Shown piece after piece: positions 19,467 through 26,818 of a DNA stretch of 62,246 nt. This DNA is from Helicobacter sp. TUL (GTDB taxonomy: Bacteria; Campylobacterota; Campylobacteria; Campylobacterales; Helicobacteraceae): NCBI RefSeq assembly GCF_002287135.1, contig NZ_NESU01000011.1, forward strand, positions 1 to 62,246, given 5' to 3'. The notes beneath the pieces are model-generated. The model ran no database searches. It was given only the letters and a program-made list of their open reading frames with translations, and was not told the DNA's origin. The translations under genes and the position numbers were made by a program. How positions within the stretch are numbered: position 1 is the first letter of the stretch; each line of letters starts with the position of its first letter.

Positions 19467-20765
19467 ATGATAGAGATATTAGACACGCGTAGTAAAGATT
19501 TTTCACACAAATTTTCTGAGATTTTAAAGCGTGGTGCAATGGATATGACACATGTGAGCCAAAGTGTGCAAAACCTCCTATGTGAAATAAAAAATGAGGG
19601 AGAGGCTGCTATTTTGCGACATATTGCCACTTTTGATATGTGGCAACCAAGCGATTTTGCGCAAGTGCGTATAGATTCTGGGGATTGCAAAAAGGCTTAT
19701 GATAATCTTGATAAAGATCTTAAAGATTCTCTGCACATAGCATATGATCGCATTTTTGATTTTCATAGCAAACAAAAAGAGAAAACTTGGATACATACAG
19801 AATCTAATGGCTCCATGTTAGGACAAAAAATTACTCCTATGCAACGTGCAGGGCTGTATATACCTGGTGGCAAGGCTGCTTATCCTAGTTCGCTTTTAAT
19901 GAATGCTATCCCTGCGATTGTGGCTGGAGTGGAAGAAATTGTTGTTTGCACACCTACACCGCATAATCAACCAAATGAGTTACTTTTGGCAACCTTGCAT
20001 TTATGCGGGATTAGAGAATCTTACAAAGTTGGTGGAGCGAGTGCCATTGGACTTATGGCATATGGAGGAGGCGATTTTCAAAAAGTTGATGTCATTACTG
20101 GACCGGGCAATATTTATGTCGCTACAGCTAAAAAAATGGTTTTTGGCGATGTCAATATAGATATGATAGCCGGACCTAGTGAGATTGGTATCATCGCACA
20201 AAGTGGGGCAAATACTGAATATATTGCATGGGATTTACTCTCACAAGCTGAGCACGATGAACTTGCAAGCTCTATTCTCATTAGCGATGATAGGGAGCTT
20301 ATTGTTGAGAGTATCGCACATATTGAGCGTATCATACCTACGCTTTCACGCAAGGATATAGCACAAGCTAGCATACAAAATCGTAGCGTGTTTATCCACA
20401 CATCTAGCCTTGATGAAAGTGTGGCTTTGATGAATAAAATCGCACCCGAACACTTGGAGATTCTGACGCCTGATCCTTTTAGTCTTATTCCTCGTATTAA
20501 AAATGCTGGAGCAATCTTTTTGGGTGAATATGCAAGTGAACCTATTGGGGATTATCTCGCTGGTCCTAATCATACCCTTCCTACTGGAGGTAGTGCGCGA
20601 TTTTTCTCCCCACTTGGAGTGGAGCATTTTATGAAAAAAAGCTCTATTATTTATTTTAGCAAAGACGCGATGCGTGAGCTTGGGCAATCGTGTGCCACAC
20701 TTGCAAAAACTGAAGGCTTACAAGCACACCAAATGGCAGTTGTATCACGCTTAAATAATCTGTAG
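19467..20765 (+). CDS. hisD: Histidinol dehydrogenase
   Basis: HisD performs the last two oxidations of histidine synthesis, L-histidinol to L-histidine, with NAD and zinc. The 432 residues cover the full family length. Visible signatures include GLYIPGGKAAYPSSLLMNA, TGPGNIYVATAKK, the zinc-region GPSEI and SQAEHDE, and the catalytic region APEHLEI. It stands alone between feoA and the lipase array; the only other his gene here is hisC, 33 kb away. Confidence 0.97.
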   Translation: MIEILDTRSKDFSHKFSEILKRGAMDMTHVSQSVQNLLCEIKNEGEAAILRHIATFDMWQPSDFAQVRIDSGDCKKAYDNLDKDLKDSLHIAYDRIFDFHSKQKEKTWIHTESNGSMLGQKITPMQRAGLYIPGGKAAYPSSLLMNAIPAIVAGVEEIVVCTPTPHNQPNELLLATLHLCGIRESYKVGGASAIGLMAYGGGDFQKVDVITGPGNIYVATAKKMVFGDVNIDMIAGPSEIGIIAQSGANTEYIAWDLLSQAEHDELASSILISDDRELIVESIAHIERIIPTLSRKDIAQASIQNRSVFIHTSSLDESVALMNKIAPEHLEILTPDPFSLIPRIKNAGAIFLGEYASEPIGDYLAGPNHTLPTGGSARFFSPLGVEHFMKKSSIIYFSKDAMRELGQSCATLAKTEGLQAHQMAVVSRLNNL

Positions 20766-20840
20766 GGGTTTTCCCTTATAGATTGCGTGTAGATTAATCG
20801 TCTTAGGTATTTTGTAAGGTTTATAGGTTTTTAAAAAGTT

Positions 20841-21318
20841 TTAAGGGTTAGTAGAATCTTTAAGGAGATTCACAAAGTCTGTTGTGTAATCAGTAGAATC
20901 AAAGCTCCCTCGTATGGCTAAAGTATATTCTTTAGATTCTTTATCTTGGAATAAACAAGCGTGGAAACCCTTTTGCTGTTTATTGTTTTTTTGTGTCAAA
21001 TTTAGGATAGAAATCTAGTAAATCATATTTTTCAAAAAAGTTTTTTACTTGAGTGGGAGTCATGTCGCCTTTGAGGGTGCCTAGCTCATCAGGTTTTAAA
21101 GTAGGCAAACGACTTGGTATATAAACTTCGTAATCTTTATAAGTTATATCAAGAATGTCAGTAAGCGAAATTTCTTTTTGAATTTCTTGTTCTTCGTTGT
21201 CTTTCACATTAATAAATGTTGGATTATTCTCGCTTGTTTCTAGGTGAAAATATCCATAAGCAGCCATAGCCAATTCTGCATAATCTCTTAATTTTTGCAC
21301 TTGTTGTTTATTTGTCAT
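20841..21318 (-). pseudogene. Lipase N-terminal fragment, frameshifted, extends past the RGT strand
   Basis: The first frame (112 codons, to 20980) begins with the array's shared helix (KLRDYAELAMAAYGYFHLE) and contains the GDMTPTQVKNFFEKYDLL segment. It is interrupted after a run of seven A (minus strand; T7 at 20986-20992). With six A the frame continues through GFHACLF and YTLAIRGSFDSTDYTTDF to a stop at 20841. This is the furthest any N-terminal copy runs into the lipase domain; it still ends before the nucleophile elbow. It is the last gene of the array. Confidence 0.7.
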
Positions 21319-21369
21319 TTTTTAAATCCTCGCACGTAATAGATTTGTTATTTTCTTTTCTGAACATAA

Positions 21370-21879
21370 TTACCTGTAAAGATTGCCACAAGATACAGGA
21401 TTTTTAAAATCCCAAGTAATTTTCATACTTCCCTCATTGCCATAAAGATTGATTCGCCTTGTATCCCATTCTGCCCACAACATAATGGACTCTAATTTAT
21501 CAAAATCTAACTTATATTTTTCTTTAGGCGTAGTCATTGCTTTATTATTTATCTTGAGTTGTTCAGCAAAAGAAGTTATGTTTTGCCCTTTGTAATATTC
21601 ATCGTGGTATATAAGTAGGCGTAGCTTTATCCTCCTTGAATACTCCTTAGTATGCGGAAAGTCATCTCTATCGCCTAGCTTCTTATCAAAGTAGCTTAGA
21701 ATCTTATTATACTTTTCCTCGTTATTTGGAAGCATATTTAACTCACATAACTTTCTAAATTCCCAATAACTCGGTTGCAACTCATAAGGAGTATAGTAAA
21801 GTGGGATTCCTATGAGATAGATTCCAAATAACACAATAAGACTTAGGATAATCTCTTTAGGTGTAAGAGTCTTTTTCAT
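21370..21879 (-). CDS. Membrane-anchored partner protein, type B
   Basis: A 169-residue protein with a short basic N-terminus, one hydrophobic anchor (about residues 10-30) and a soluble, presumably periplasmic domain of about 135 residues with the segment YELQPSYWEFRKLC. The same QPSY...KLC pattern occurs in the neighbouring gene at 22361-22820, so the two are paralogues. Its ATG overlaps the stop of the lipase fragment before it by four bases (ATGA). I do not recognise the family. Position and exported topology fit an immunity protein against a secreted lipase, which is an inference. Confidence 0.65.
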   Translation of the reverse strand: MKKTLTPKEIILSLIVLFGIYLIGIPLYYTPYELQPSYWEFRKLCELNMLPNNEEKYNKILSYFDKKLGDRDDFPHTKEYSRRIKLRLLIYHDEYYKGQNITSFAEQLKINNKAMTTPKEKYKLDFDKLESIMLWAEWDTRRINLYGNEGSMKITWDFKNPVSCGNLYR

Positions 21880-22361
21880 TTTATACTTTCTTTAAATTCT
21901 GTACCACGAATAGCTAGGATATAATTCACATAGCCGTATTGATTTGTATAGCTTTTTTCTTTAGATTCTGTATTAGTTTGCTTTCTTTTTTCTCCAAAGA
22001 GTGTAGCAGAGAATCCTGATTCTGTATTTGGTTGATGAATTAATATATCATAGCGTTCAAAGAATCTTTTTGCTTGTGTGGGAGTCATATCGCCATCTAA
22101 TTTGCCTATTTTCTCCTTTTTCTTTGTTTGTGGTGGATTGAAACAATGTGCTTCATAATTCTTATAGGTGCTATCCATAATATCAATAAGAGTAATTTCT
22201 TTTTCAATAAAATTTTCGTCAGAATCTATCTGGCTATTTTCCTTTTTTAATTCTATAAATGACTGATTTTTGCTGGTTGTTGCCAAATGATAATATCCAT
22301 AAGCTGCCCAAGCAAGTTCAGCAGCATTTTTCATTTTATTGATAAGTTTTTTGTTTTGCAT
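21876..22361 (-). CDS. Truncated class-3-lipase-like N-terminal fragment
   Basis: About 161 residues. It starts with the array helix (KNAAELAWAAYGYYHLA), contains GDMTPTQAKRFFERYDILIHQPN and GFSATLFGEK, and ends right after YILAIRGTEF, the strand that in class 3 lipases precedes the oxyanion region. The GHSLGG nucleophile and the rest of the domain are absent, so it cannot be an active lipase. The ATG at 22361 overlaps the previous stop (TAATG); another ATG lies 18 bases earlier. The stop overlaps the type B partner gene by four bases. Confidence 0.7.
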   Translation of the reverse strand: MQNKKLINKMKNAAELAWAAYGYYHLATTSKNQSFIELKKENSQIDSDENFIEKEITLIDIMDSTYKNYEAHCFNPPQTKKKEKIGKLDGDMTPTQAKRFFERYDILIHQPNTESGFSATLFGEKRKQTNTESKEKSYTNQYGYVNYILAIRGTEFKESIK

Positions 22362-22820
22362 TAAAAAACATCTCCACATACTTTAATATTTTCTTTATTC
22401 CACATAAAATTATAAGAAGCCACTGATTCTCGCTCCAATATAGCTCTATAACTCTTCCATTTTACCGAAAAATAGACTTCCTCTACATTATCTAGAACAA
22501 ATTCTTTTGGCTTATCATCTTTAAATGTAACATATATATCCATTGTTAATCTGTCAGAAAATTTAAATCTAGGAAATGACCCCTCTGTTTTATTCATAAA
22601 TTTATATGTATGCAATTTGCTTGTATCATTATTGAGAAATTCCATAGCTTTTGTATAGCGTTCTTGCAATGGCAATTCATTTATTTAACTTACACATTTT
22701 CTTAAACTTATGATAGCTAGGCTGAAAAGAATAAGGCACAAGCCACCCCCAACCACTAATACAACCATTAAACAACAAAGCAACACTAGATAATATTATA
22801 AAGTTTAGAAATTTTTTCAT
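22361..22820 (-). pseudogene. Type B partner lipoprotein, split by a 4-base repeat
   Basis: The frame starting at 22820 gives a lipoprotein signal (basic start, hydrophobic run, lipobox ALLFNGC) and continues through YSFQPSYHKF and a KMCKLN segment, then stops. The remainder (about 100 codons) is in another frame from about 22695, beginning ELPLQERYTKAMEF. Removing one of two tandem AAAT units (AAATAAAT on the minus strand, about 22694-22701) joins them into a protein of about 150 residues that aligns well with the neighbouring type B gene. Lipoprotein export supports a periplasmic role. Confidence 0.65.
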
Positions 22821-23231
22821 TATATAACTCCTTTAGATTCTGTATTCTTTTGGTTTCTTTTTCTCCAAATAAAGTAGCAGAGAATCCAGGTTCGGTATTT
22901 GGTTGATGAATGAGTAAATCATATCGAGAAAAGAATCTTTTGGCTTGGAGTGGGGAGAAGTCGCCATCAAATAACCTATCATCAAAGAAGCCATCTTTGG
23001 GTTTGCTATTATCATCAAGGTAGTATTTATAAGCAATGTCGAGTATATCTGCGTAGGTGATATTTCTTTGGTTTTTATTTGGCTTATATTTTTTAAAATT
23101 ATCTTTAAATTCATTTAGTCTCTTTTCATCTTTATCATTATGTTTATGGGTTTTATCTACCAAATGAAAATATCCATGGCAACTTGGGCTAGTTCAGTAT
23201 AGTTTTTTAAGTTGTTGATTTGTTGTTTCAT
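22786..23231 (-). pseudogene. Lipase N-terminal fragment, frameshifted near its start
   Basis: An ATG at 23231 starts the array helix (QQINNLKNYTELAQ), but the frame closes after about 24 codons. A shifted frame picks up at GYFHLVDKT and runs through DGDFSPLQAKRFFSRYDLLIHQPN and GFSATLFGEK to 22786. It lacks even the RGT strand. Its 3' end overlaps the start of the lipoprotein gene by 35 bases, so ribosomes ending here could restart on the partner. Confidence 0.6.
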
Positions 23232-23240
23232 ATGGAATTC

Positions 23241-23510
23241 TTACCTCATTAAAATAAAAAATACTAAAAATGCTATTGGATAATATGATAAAATCCACAA
23301 AGTTTTTATTACAAAGTCTTTTTTTCGTAATATCAGAATATGATAAAGATTAAATAGTAGCATTGGCGGGAGATAAAACATACCTATGAGCTGTAAAATT
23401 ATTGCACAAAATGAATGAAAATTAAGATTATGAATAGTTGGTATAAATATTATTATACCAATACTCAAAAACACAATCCAACAAATGTAGAGTATTTTTA
23501 GAATCTGCAT
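23241..23510 (-). CDS. Small membrane partner protein, type A
   Basis: An 89-residue, three-helix membrane protein that begins MQILKILYICWIVFLS, the start shared by all type A proteins of this array. Hydrophobic segments are at about 5-25, 33-56 and 69-87. The start overlaps the end of the preceding lipase fragment by 13 bases. The family is unknown to me. The intact frame and conserved N-terminus suggest it is maintained. A membrane immunity role is an inference. Confidence 0.65.
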   Translation of the reverse strand: MQILKILYICWIVFLSIGIIIFIPTIHNLNFHSFCAIILQLIGMFYLPPMLLFNLYHILILRKKDFVIKTLWILSYYPIAFLVFFILMR

Positions 23511-24322
23511 TCCGTCCCTCTGAATCCCACTATGAATCTATTTTTCATTTTATCGCTAAACAAGGTAGCAGAGAATCCTGTCAATGTGTTAGGTTGATGA
23601 AATATAACCTCATATCTCTTAGCAAAATTCTTAGCTTGAATCTCCCCAAACTCACCATTGAGTTTATCAAAATTAAAAGCTTCATTAGCGTCATTTCTCA
23701 TTTTTGTAAAAATATCATCACCCTGTTGTAGATTCACCAAGACTTCTTGTTCTTTATGCTTTTGGCTTACTATATGTTCTAAAGTAACTTCCATTTCTTT
23801 ATAGCCTCTAGGGTAACTTTCGTCTTTTATTTTATTGCCATTAGAATCTAATTCATAAATATTTCTAGGGATACCTTGAGAATCTTTAAATAAATCAAAA
23901 TAAAAATATGAGGCTTGAGCCAATTCTGCATAGTCTTTTAAATTATTGATGTATTGCTTCATTTTTGATTTCCTTTGCTTGTTCTTTTGCATGTTACCAC
24001 AAAAACTGCCATAAATATAATTGTGGCTATTAAAAAAATAATAGATTCCATTCTTTAAGAAAAAAAAGAATAAAAAATAATAAAGTGCGACAAAAAAAAA
24101 TACAATCAGACATAAAAATCCAGAAATAAATTTATCTTTAGATTGAAGTATCTTGTTGCTTACTAGACAAGAAAAGTATGGCAATAATGGGAAAATACAC
24201 AATACAATAAATCCAAATAATGCTTCTATAAAAGTTCCATTATGTGCCATAGCTCCACCCAAAATACACCCAAATGCCCAAAATACAACCCAACAAATAT
24301 AAAGTGTTTTTAGAATCTGCAT
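23498..24322 (-). CDS. In-frame fusion of type A membrane protein and lipase N-terminal fragment
   Basis: The first 120 residues are a type A membrane protein (MQILKTLYICWVVFWAFG, three hydrophobic segments). No stop separates it from the next lipase fragment, whose own ATG would be at 23962 (MKQYINNLKDYAELAQ). The lipase part, 154 residues, ends GFRGTECRF and is almost identical to the fragment at 24310-24774. Translation may give the fusion, the two parts from separate starts, or both. The lipase part has GFSATLF and the RGTE strand but no nucleophile. Confidence 0.65.
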   Translation of the reverse strand: MQILKTLYICWVVFWAFGCILGGAMAHNGTFIEALFGFIVLCIFPLLPYFSCLVSNKILQSKDKFISGFLCLIVFFFVALYYFLFFFFLKNGIYYFFNSHNYIYGSFCGNMQKNKQRKSKMKQYINNLKDYAELAQASYFYFDLFKDSQGIPRNIYELDSNGNKIKDESYPRGYKEMEVTLEHIVSQKHKEQEVLVNLQQGDDIFTKMRNDANEAFNFDKLNGEFGEIQAKNFAKRYEVIFHQPNTLTGFSATLFSDKMKNRFIVGFRGTECRF

Positions 24323-24774
24323 TCCGTCCCTCTGAATCCCACTATGAATCTATCTTTGTGTGTATCATAAAACAAAGTAGCACTAAAGCCTGAAGCCGTA
24401 TTTGGTTGGTGGAATCTAATCTCATATCTCTTAGCAAAATTCTTAGCTTGAATCTCACTAAACTCACCATTGAGTTTATCAAAATTAAAAGCTTCATTAG
24501 CGTCATTTCTCATTTTGGTAAAAATATCATCACCTTGTTGTAAATTCACCAAGACTTCTTGATTGCAATATTTCTGACTTACTATATGTTCTAAAGTAAC
24601 TTCCATTTCTTTATAGCCTCTAGGGTAACTTTCGTCTTTTATTTTATTGCTATTAGAATCTAGCTCATAAATCTTTCTAGGGATACCTTGAGAATCTTTA
24701 AATAAATCAAAATAAAAATAGGGAGCTTGAGCTAATTCGGCGTAATCTTTGAGGTTATTTAGTGCTTGTTTCAT
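24310..24774 (-). CDS. Truncated class-3-lipase-like N-terminal fragment
   Basis: 154 residues, starting MKQALNNLKDYAELAQ and ending FIVGFRGTECRF. It contains the FNFDKLNGEFSEIQAKNFAKRYE helix and the GFSATLFYD strand. The sequence that ends it (TGC AGA TTC TAA) is also the start of the next membrane gene read in another frame (ATG CAG ATT CTA), so the truncation is a fusion joint to the membrane gene. No catalytic residues are present. It is a close copy of the lipase part at 23498-23962. Confidence 0.7.
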   Translation of the reverse strand: MKQALNNLKDYAELAQAPYFYFDLFKDSQGIPRKIYELDSNSNKIKDESYPRGYKEMEVTLEHIVSQKYCNQEVLVNLQQGDDIFTKMRNDANEAFNFDKLNGEFSEIQAKNFAKRYEIRFHQPNTASGFSATLFYDTHKDRFIVGFRGTECRF

Positions 24775-25126
24775 TTTTGCTTCTTTTGCTCCTGCGAATA
24801 ACTACAAAAATTATAGCATACACGATAATGATTCCCACATAAAACAAAAAATTATTGCTATGAAATTCAAATAATACAAAACAATAAATGCAAATACAAA
24901 GAAAAAAAGTTAGATAAAAAAATAATCGATTTAAAGCATTTTTAGCTTGTATTATTTTATTATGCAGTAAATATAGAAAATATGGCAATAAGGGTAAAAA
25001 AATCAACAATAAAAACACATATAACATTCCTCCAAAAGTGGCATTATGCCCCATAACTCCACCCAAAATACACCCAAAAGCCCAAAACACAACCCAACAA
25101 ATGTAGAGTATTTTTAGAAACTGCAT
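24755..25126 (-). CDS. Small membrane partner protein, type A
   Basis: A 123-residue membrane protein that begins MQFLKILYICWVVFWAFG and has three or four hydrophobic segments (about 5-24, 31-53, 68-88, 95-113), then a basic Arg/Lys/Ser tail. Its start overlaps the previous lipase fragment and its end overlaps the next by 20 bases. It is very similar over its first 60 residues to the membrane part of the fusion at 23498-24322, so both come from one duplication. Confidence 0.65.
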   Translation of the reverse strand: MQFLKILYICWVVFWAFGCILGGVMGHNATFGGMLYVFLLLIFLPLLPYFLYLLHNKIIQAKNALNRLFFYLTFFLCICIYCFVLFEFHSNNFLFYVGIIIVYAIIFVVIRRSKRSKNETSTK

Positions 25127-25398
25127 TCAGTCCCCCTAAACCCCGCTACAAACCTATCTTTTTCTTTATCATAGAATAAAGTAGCACTAAAACCTGAAGC
25201 AGTGTTATATTTTTGACTAATGCTATGGAGTAAGGTTATTTTTGTTTCTTTATACTTTCTAGGGTAAAAAATATCTGATATTTTTTCATTATTTGAATCT
25301 AACTCAAATATATTTCTATTATCAATAAACTCAAGGTGAAAATAACTCGCTTGAGCGAGTTCGGCATAGTCTTTTAGGTTGTTGATTGTTTCTTTCAT
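25114..25398 (-). CDS. Truncated lipase-like fragment with internal deletion
   Basis: 94 residues. It starts ETINNLKDYAELAQASYFH and ends FVAGFRGTECSF with the same fusion joint as the 24310 copy. Compared with that copy it lacks about 50 residues before SGFSATLFYD (the segment with the NLQQGDD and FAKRYE motifs). The deletion keeps the frame and so keeps the overlap with the next membrane gene. Confidence 0.65.
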   Translation of the reverse strand: MKETINNLKDYAELAQASYFHLEFIDNRNIFELDSNNEKISDIFYPRKYKETKITLLHSISQKYNTASGFSATLFYDKEKDRFVAGFRGTECSF

Positions 25399-25419
25399 TT
25401 TAAGCTCTCAAATTTCAAG

Positions 25420-25701
25420 TTATATAATATCTAAGTTTTTTGAAATAATCAACAATAGCGGAATGCTAATAAATATAAGCAATAACAAAATAAGTATATT
25501 ATTAAAAGTGGAGCGTGAATGCTTGAATATTTTTTTTGAATATATACATATCCAATATATTAAGTATGGAAAAGCAAAGATAGAAAAATATACCAACACA
25601 AATTCTATGTAATTATTTCCGTGTCCAATACATAGAGCTAAAAATCCAGCTAAAGTCCAAAACACAATCCAACAAATATAGAGTGTTTTTAGAATCTGCA
25701 T
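25420..25701 (-). CDS. Small membrane partner protein, type A
   Basis: A 93-residue, three-helix protein that begins MQILKTLYICWIVFWTLAG; hydrophobic segments at about 5-25, 30-52 and 68-88. Its ATG overlaps the stop of a very short lipase fragment (TAATG). The N-terminal 15 residues match the other type A genes, while the rest diverges, the pattern expected for immunity proteins under diversifying pressure. Confidence 0.65.
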   Translation of the reverse strand: MQILKTLYICWIVFWTLAGFLALCIGHGNNYIEFVLVYFSIFAFPYLIYWICIYSKKIFKHSRSTFNNILILLLLIFISIPLLLIISKNLDII

Positions 25702-26207
25702 TATTTTAACTTTTCAATAAATTCAAAGTTAAAATAACTTGCTTGGATTAGTTCGGCGTAATCTTTTAGGTTGTTGATTTGTGTTTTAATCGTGTCCATA
25801 ATTATCTCCAAAATTTTGCTATATAAAACATAATAAATTTTTTTATCCAAACAGCATACAACCACAAAAAACGGCAAACCACAAAGCAATACCGATGATA
25901 TAATACTATTATTAAAAACTATAAATATCATAAGTGCCATTATTGGAATAAGAAAATGTAACGCATATTTTTTAAAAAATAATTTAAAATCATTGATATT
26001 TTGGTTATTTTTATTGCAATATATCTCAAAATCAACAGGGATTTTAAAGATACATAAAAAACATAAGTAAGGCGTAATGGCTAATACCATGCTCCCAAAA
26101 AGCCCCCAAAAAAAGTGTGGTTGATAAGCCACTCCTAGATACATAACAAAAACTAAAAGACAAAAACCTAGCCACCCAATATACAGAATTTTAAGGTAAA
26201 TTTTCAT
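25701..26207 (-). CDS. Type A-like membrane protein fused in frame to a short lipase N-terminus
   Basis: The first 136 residues form a membrane protein (KIYLKILYIGWLGF start, four hydrophobic stretches). It continues without a stop into MDTIKTQINNLKDYAELIQ and ends 32 residues later (FIEKLK). The lipase fragment has its own ATG at 25799, with GGAG before it. At 26207 the ATG overlaps the end of the GHSLGG remnant (TGATG). A TTG one codon upstream is less likely as the start. Confidence 0.6.
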   Translation of the reverse strand: MKIYLKILYIGWLGFCLLVFVMYLGVAYQPHFFWGLFGSMVLAITPYLCFLCIFKIPVDFEIYCNKNNQNINDFKLFFKKYALHFLIPIMALMIFIVFNNSIISSVLLCGLPFFVVVCCLDKKIYYVLYSKILEIIMDTIKTQINNLKDYAELIQASYFNFEFIEKLK

Positions 26208-26432
26208 CAAGCAACACTCCTGGATTCTAAGGAGACATTATAAGTATAAAGTGCTAATGATGCTAGCAGATTCTGCAGTGACAAGAAAAAAGTTGAGGAG
26301 TTGAGCCAAACAACCACCTAGTGAATGTCCTACAATATTTAAGCTTTTAGGCTTAGTAATCTCTGGATATTCTTTAGCACAAGATTTATAAAAAGTATCA
26401 TTGCATGGAGATATTAAGGGGTATAGGAGTCA
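26207..26432 (-). pseudogene. Lipase C-terminal remnant with GHSLGG nucleophile elbow
   Basis: A stretch open from 26429 to 26238 encodes KSLNIVGHSLGGCLAQLL, an alpha/beta-hydrolase nucleophile elbow (Ser in GHSLGG) of class 3 lipase type, with an upstream YKSCAKEYPEITK helix. The frame then breaks; the adjacent frame gives YNVSLESRSVA and a stop that overlaps the next gene's ATG. Neither the 5' half nor the catalytic Asp/His region is left. It is the only part of the array that retains the catalytic serine, at the transcriptionally upstream end. It is too short and broken to work. Confidence 0.7.
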
Positions 26433-26506
26433 TCTATTTTTCATCTTAATCCTTGCAAGATTACAGACTTTGAGCATAGATAAGTTAAGAAAAAACAATG
26501 TTTTGC

Positions 26507-26512
26507 TATAAT
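26507..26512 (+). promoter_or_regulatory. Probable -10 box of the DUF2018-hemA-proS-hemC operon
   Basis: TATAAT preceded by TTTTGC lies 28 bases before the first ATG of the plus-strand operon, followed by TTAAGGAG near the start. The nearest minus-strand feature is the lipase remnant. Confidence 0.55.
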
Positions 26513-26539
26513 TTTGAGTTTTATTTAAGGAGTGTGTTT

Positions 26540-26818
26540 ATGGAGCTAGATGATTTAGAGATGTTTGGGAAGTCACCCCTGCAAAAATGGCATGAAATTA
26601 TTCGCAACGCATCACCTACGCTTGTAGAAATGGAATTGGAGCGTTTATTGGGTGTGATTAGTTTGTATGAGTTGTTTTTAGAATCTAAAGGCGTAGCAAG
26701 TGTAGATGTGCAAAAATTCTCCCTCTCACTCGATGAAGAGCAAAAGCAAGAGGTGCGCGATCTTGTAGATTCTTTGGCTATTGAATCTATGGGTAATATT
26801 TTGGGAAATCACGAGTAA
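26540..26818 (+). CDS. DUF2018 family small helical protein (HP0242-like)
   Basis: 92 residues, almost entirely helical, with the family look of H. pylori HP0242 (LEMFGKSPLQKWHEII near the start, LYELFLESKG in the middle). HP0242 has a solved dimeric helical structure but no known function. The ATG at 26540 after AAGGAGTG is preferred over an earlier one, which would add 14 residues without a binding site. It opens a six-gene run and overlaps the next gene by one base. Confidence 0.8.
   Translation: MELDDLEMFGKSPLQKWHEIIRNASPTLVEMELERLLGVISLYELFLESKGVASVDVQKFSLSLDEEQKQEVRDLVDSLAIESMGNILGNHE

Larger units (their letters stand above)
20841..26432 (-). repeat. Tandem array of truncated lipase genes and membrane/lipoprotein partners
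   Basis: About 5.6 kb on one strand hold eight lipase-derived pieces that alternate with seven partner genes. N-terminal pieces start with an N-L-K-D-Y-A-E-L-A-Q/M-type helix and end at or before a GFRGTE/LAIRGTE strand, except the last, which runs slightly beyond. Neighbouring genes overlap by a few bases to about 35 bases. Two pieces (23498-23962 and 24310-24774) are close copies of 154 residues each, which shows recent duplication of a unit of roughly 0.8 kb. The whole array looks more AT-rich than its flanks, a sign of foreign origin. It is bounded by hisD (convergent) and the DUF2018 operon (divergent). Confidence 0.8.

Noticed and set aside
20841-26432. CRISPR array or insertion-sequence cluster
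   Set aside because: Repeats are protein-coding units of about 0.8 kb, not short direct repeats with spacers, and no transposase or terminal inverted repeats are seen.
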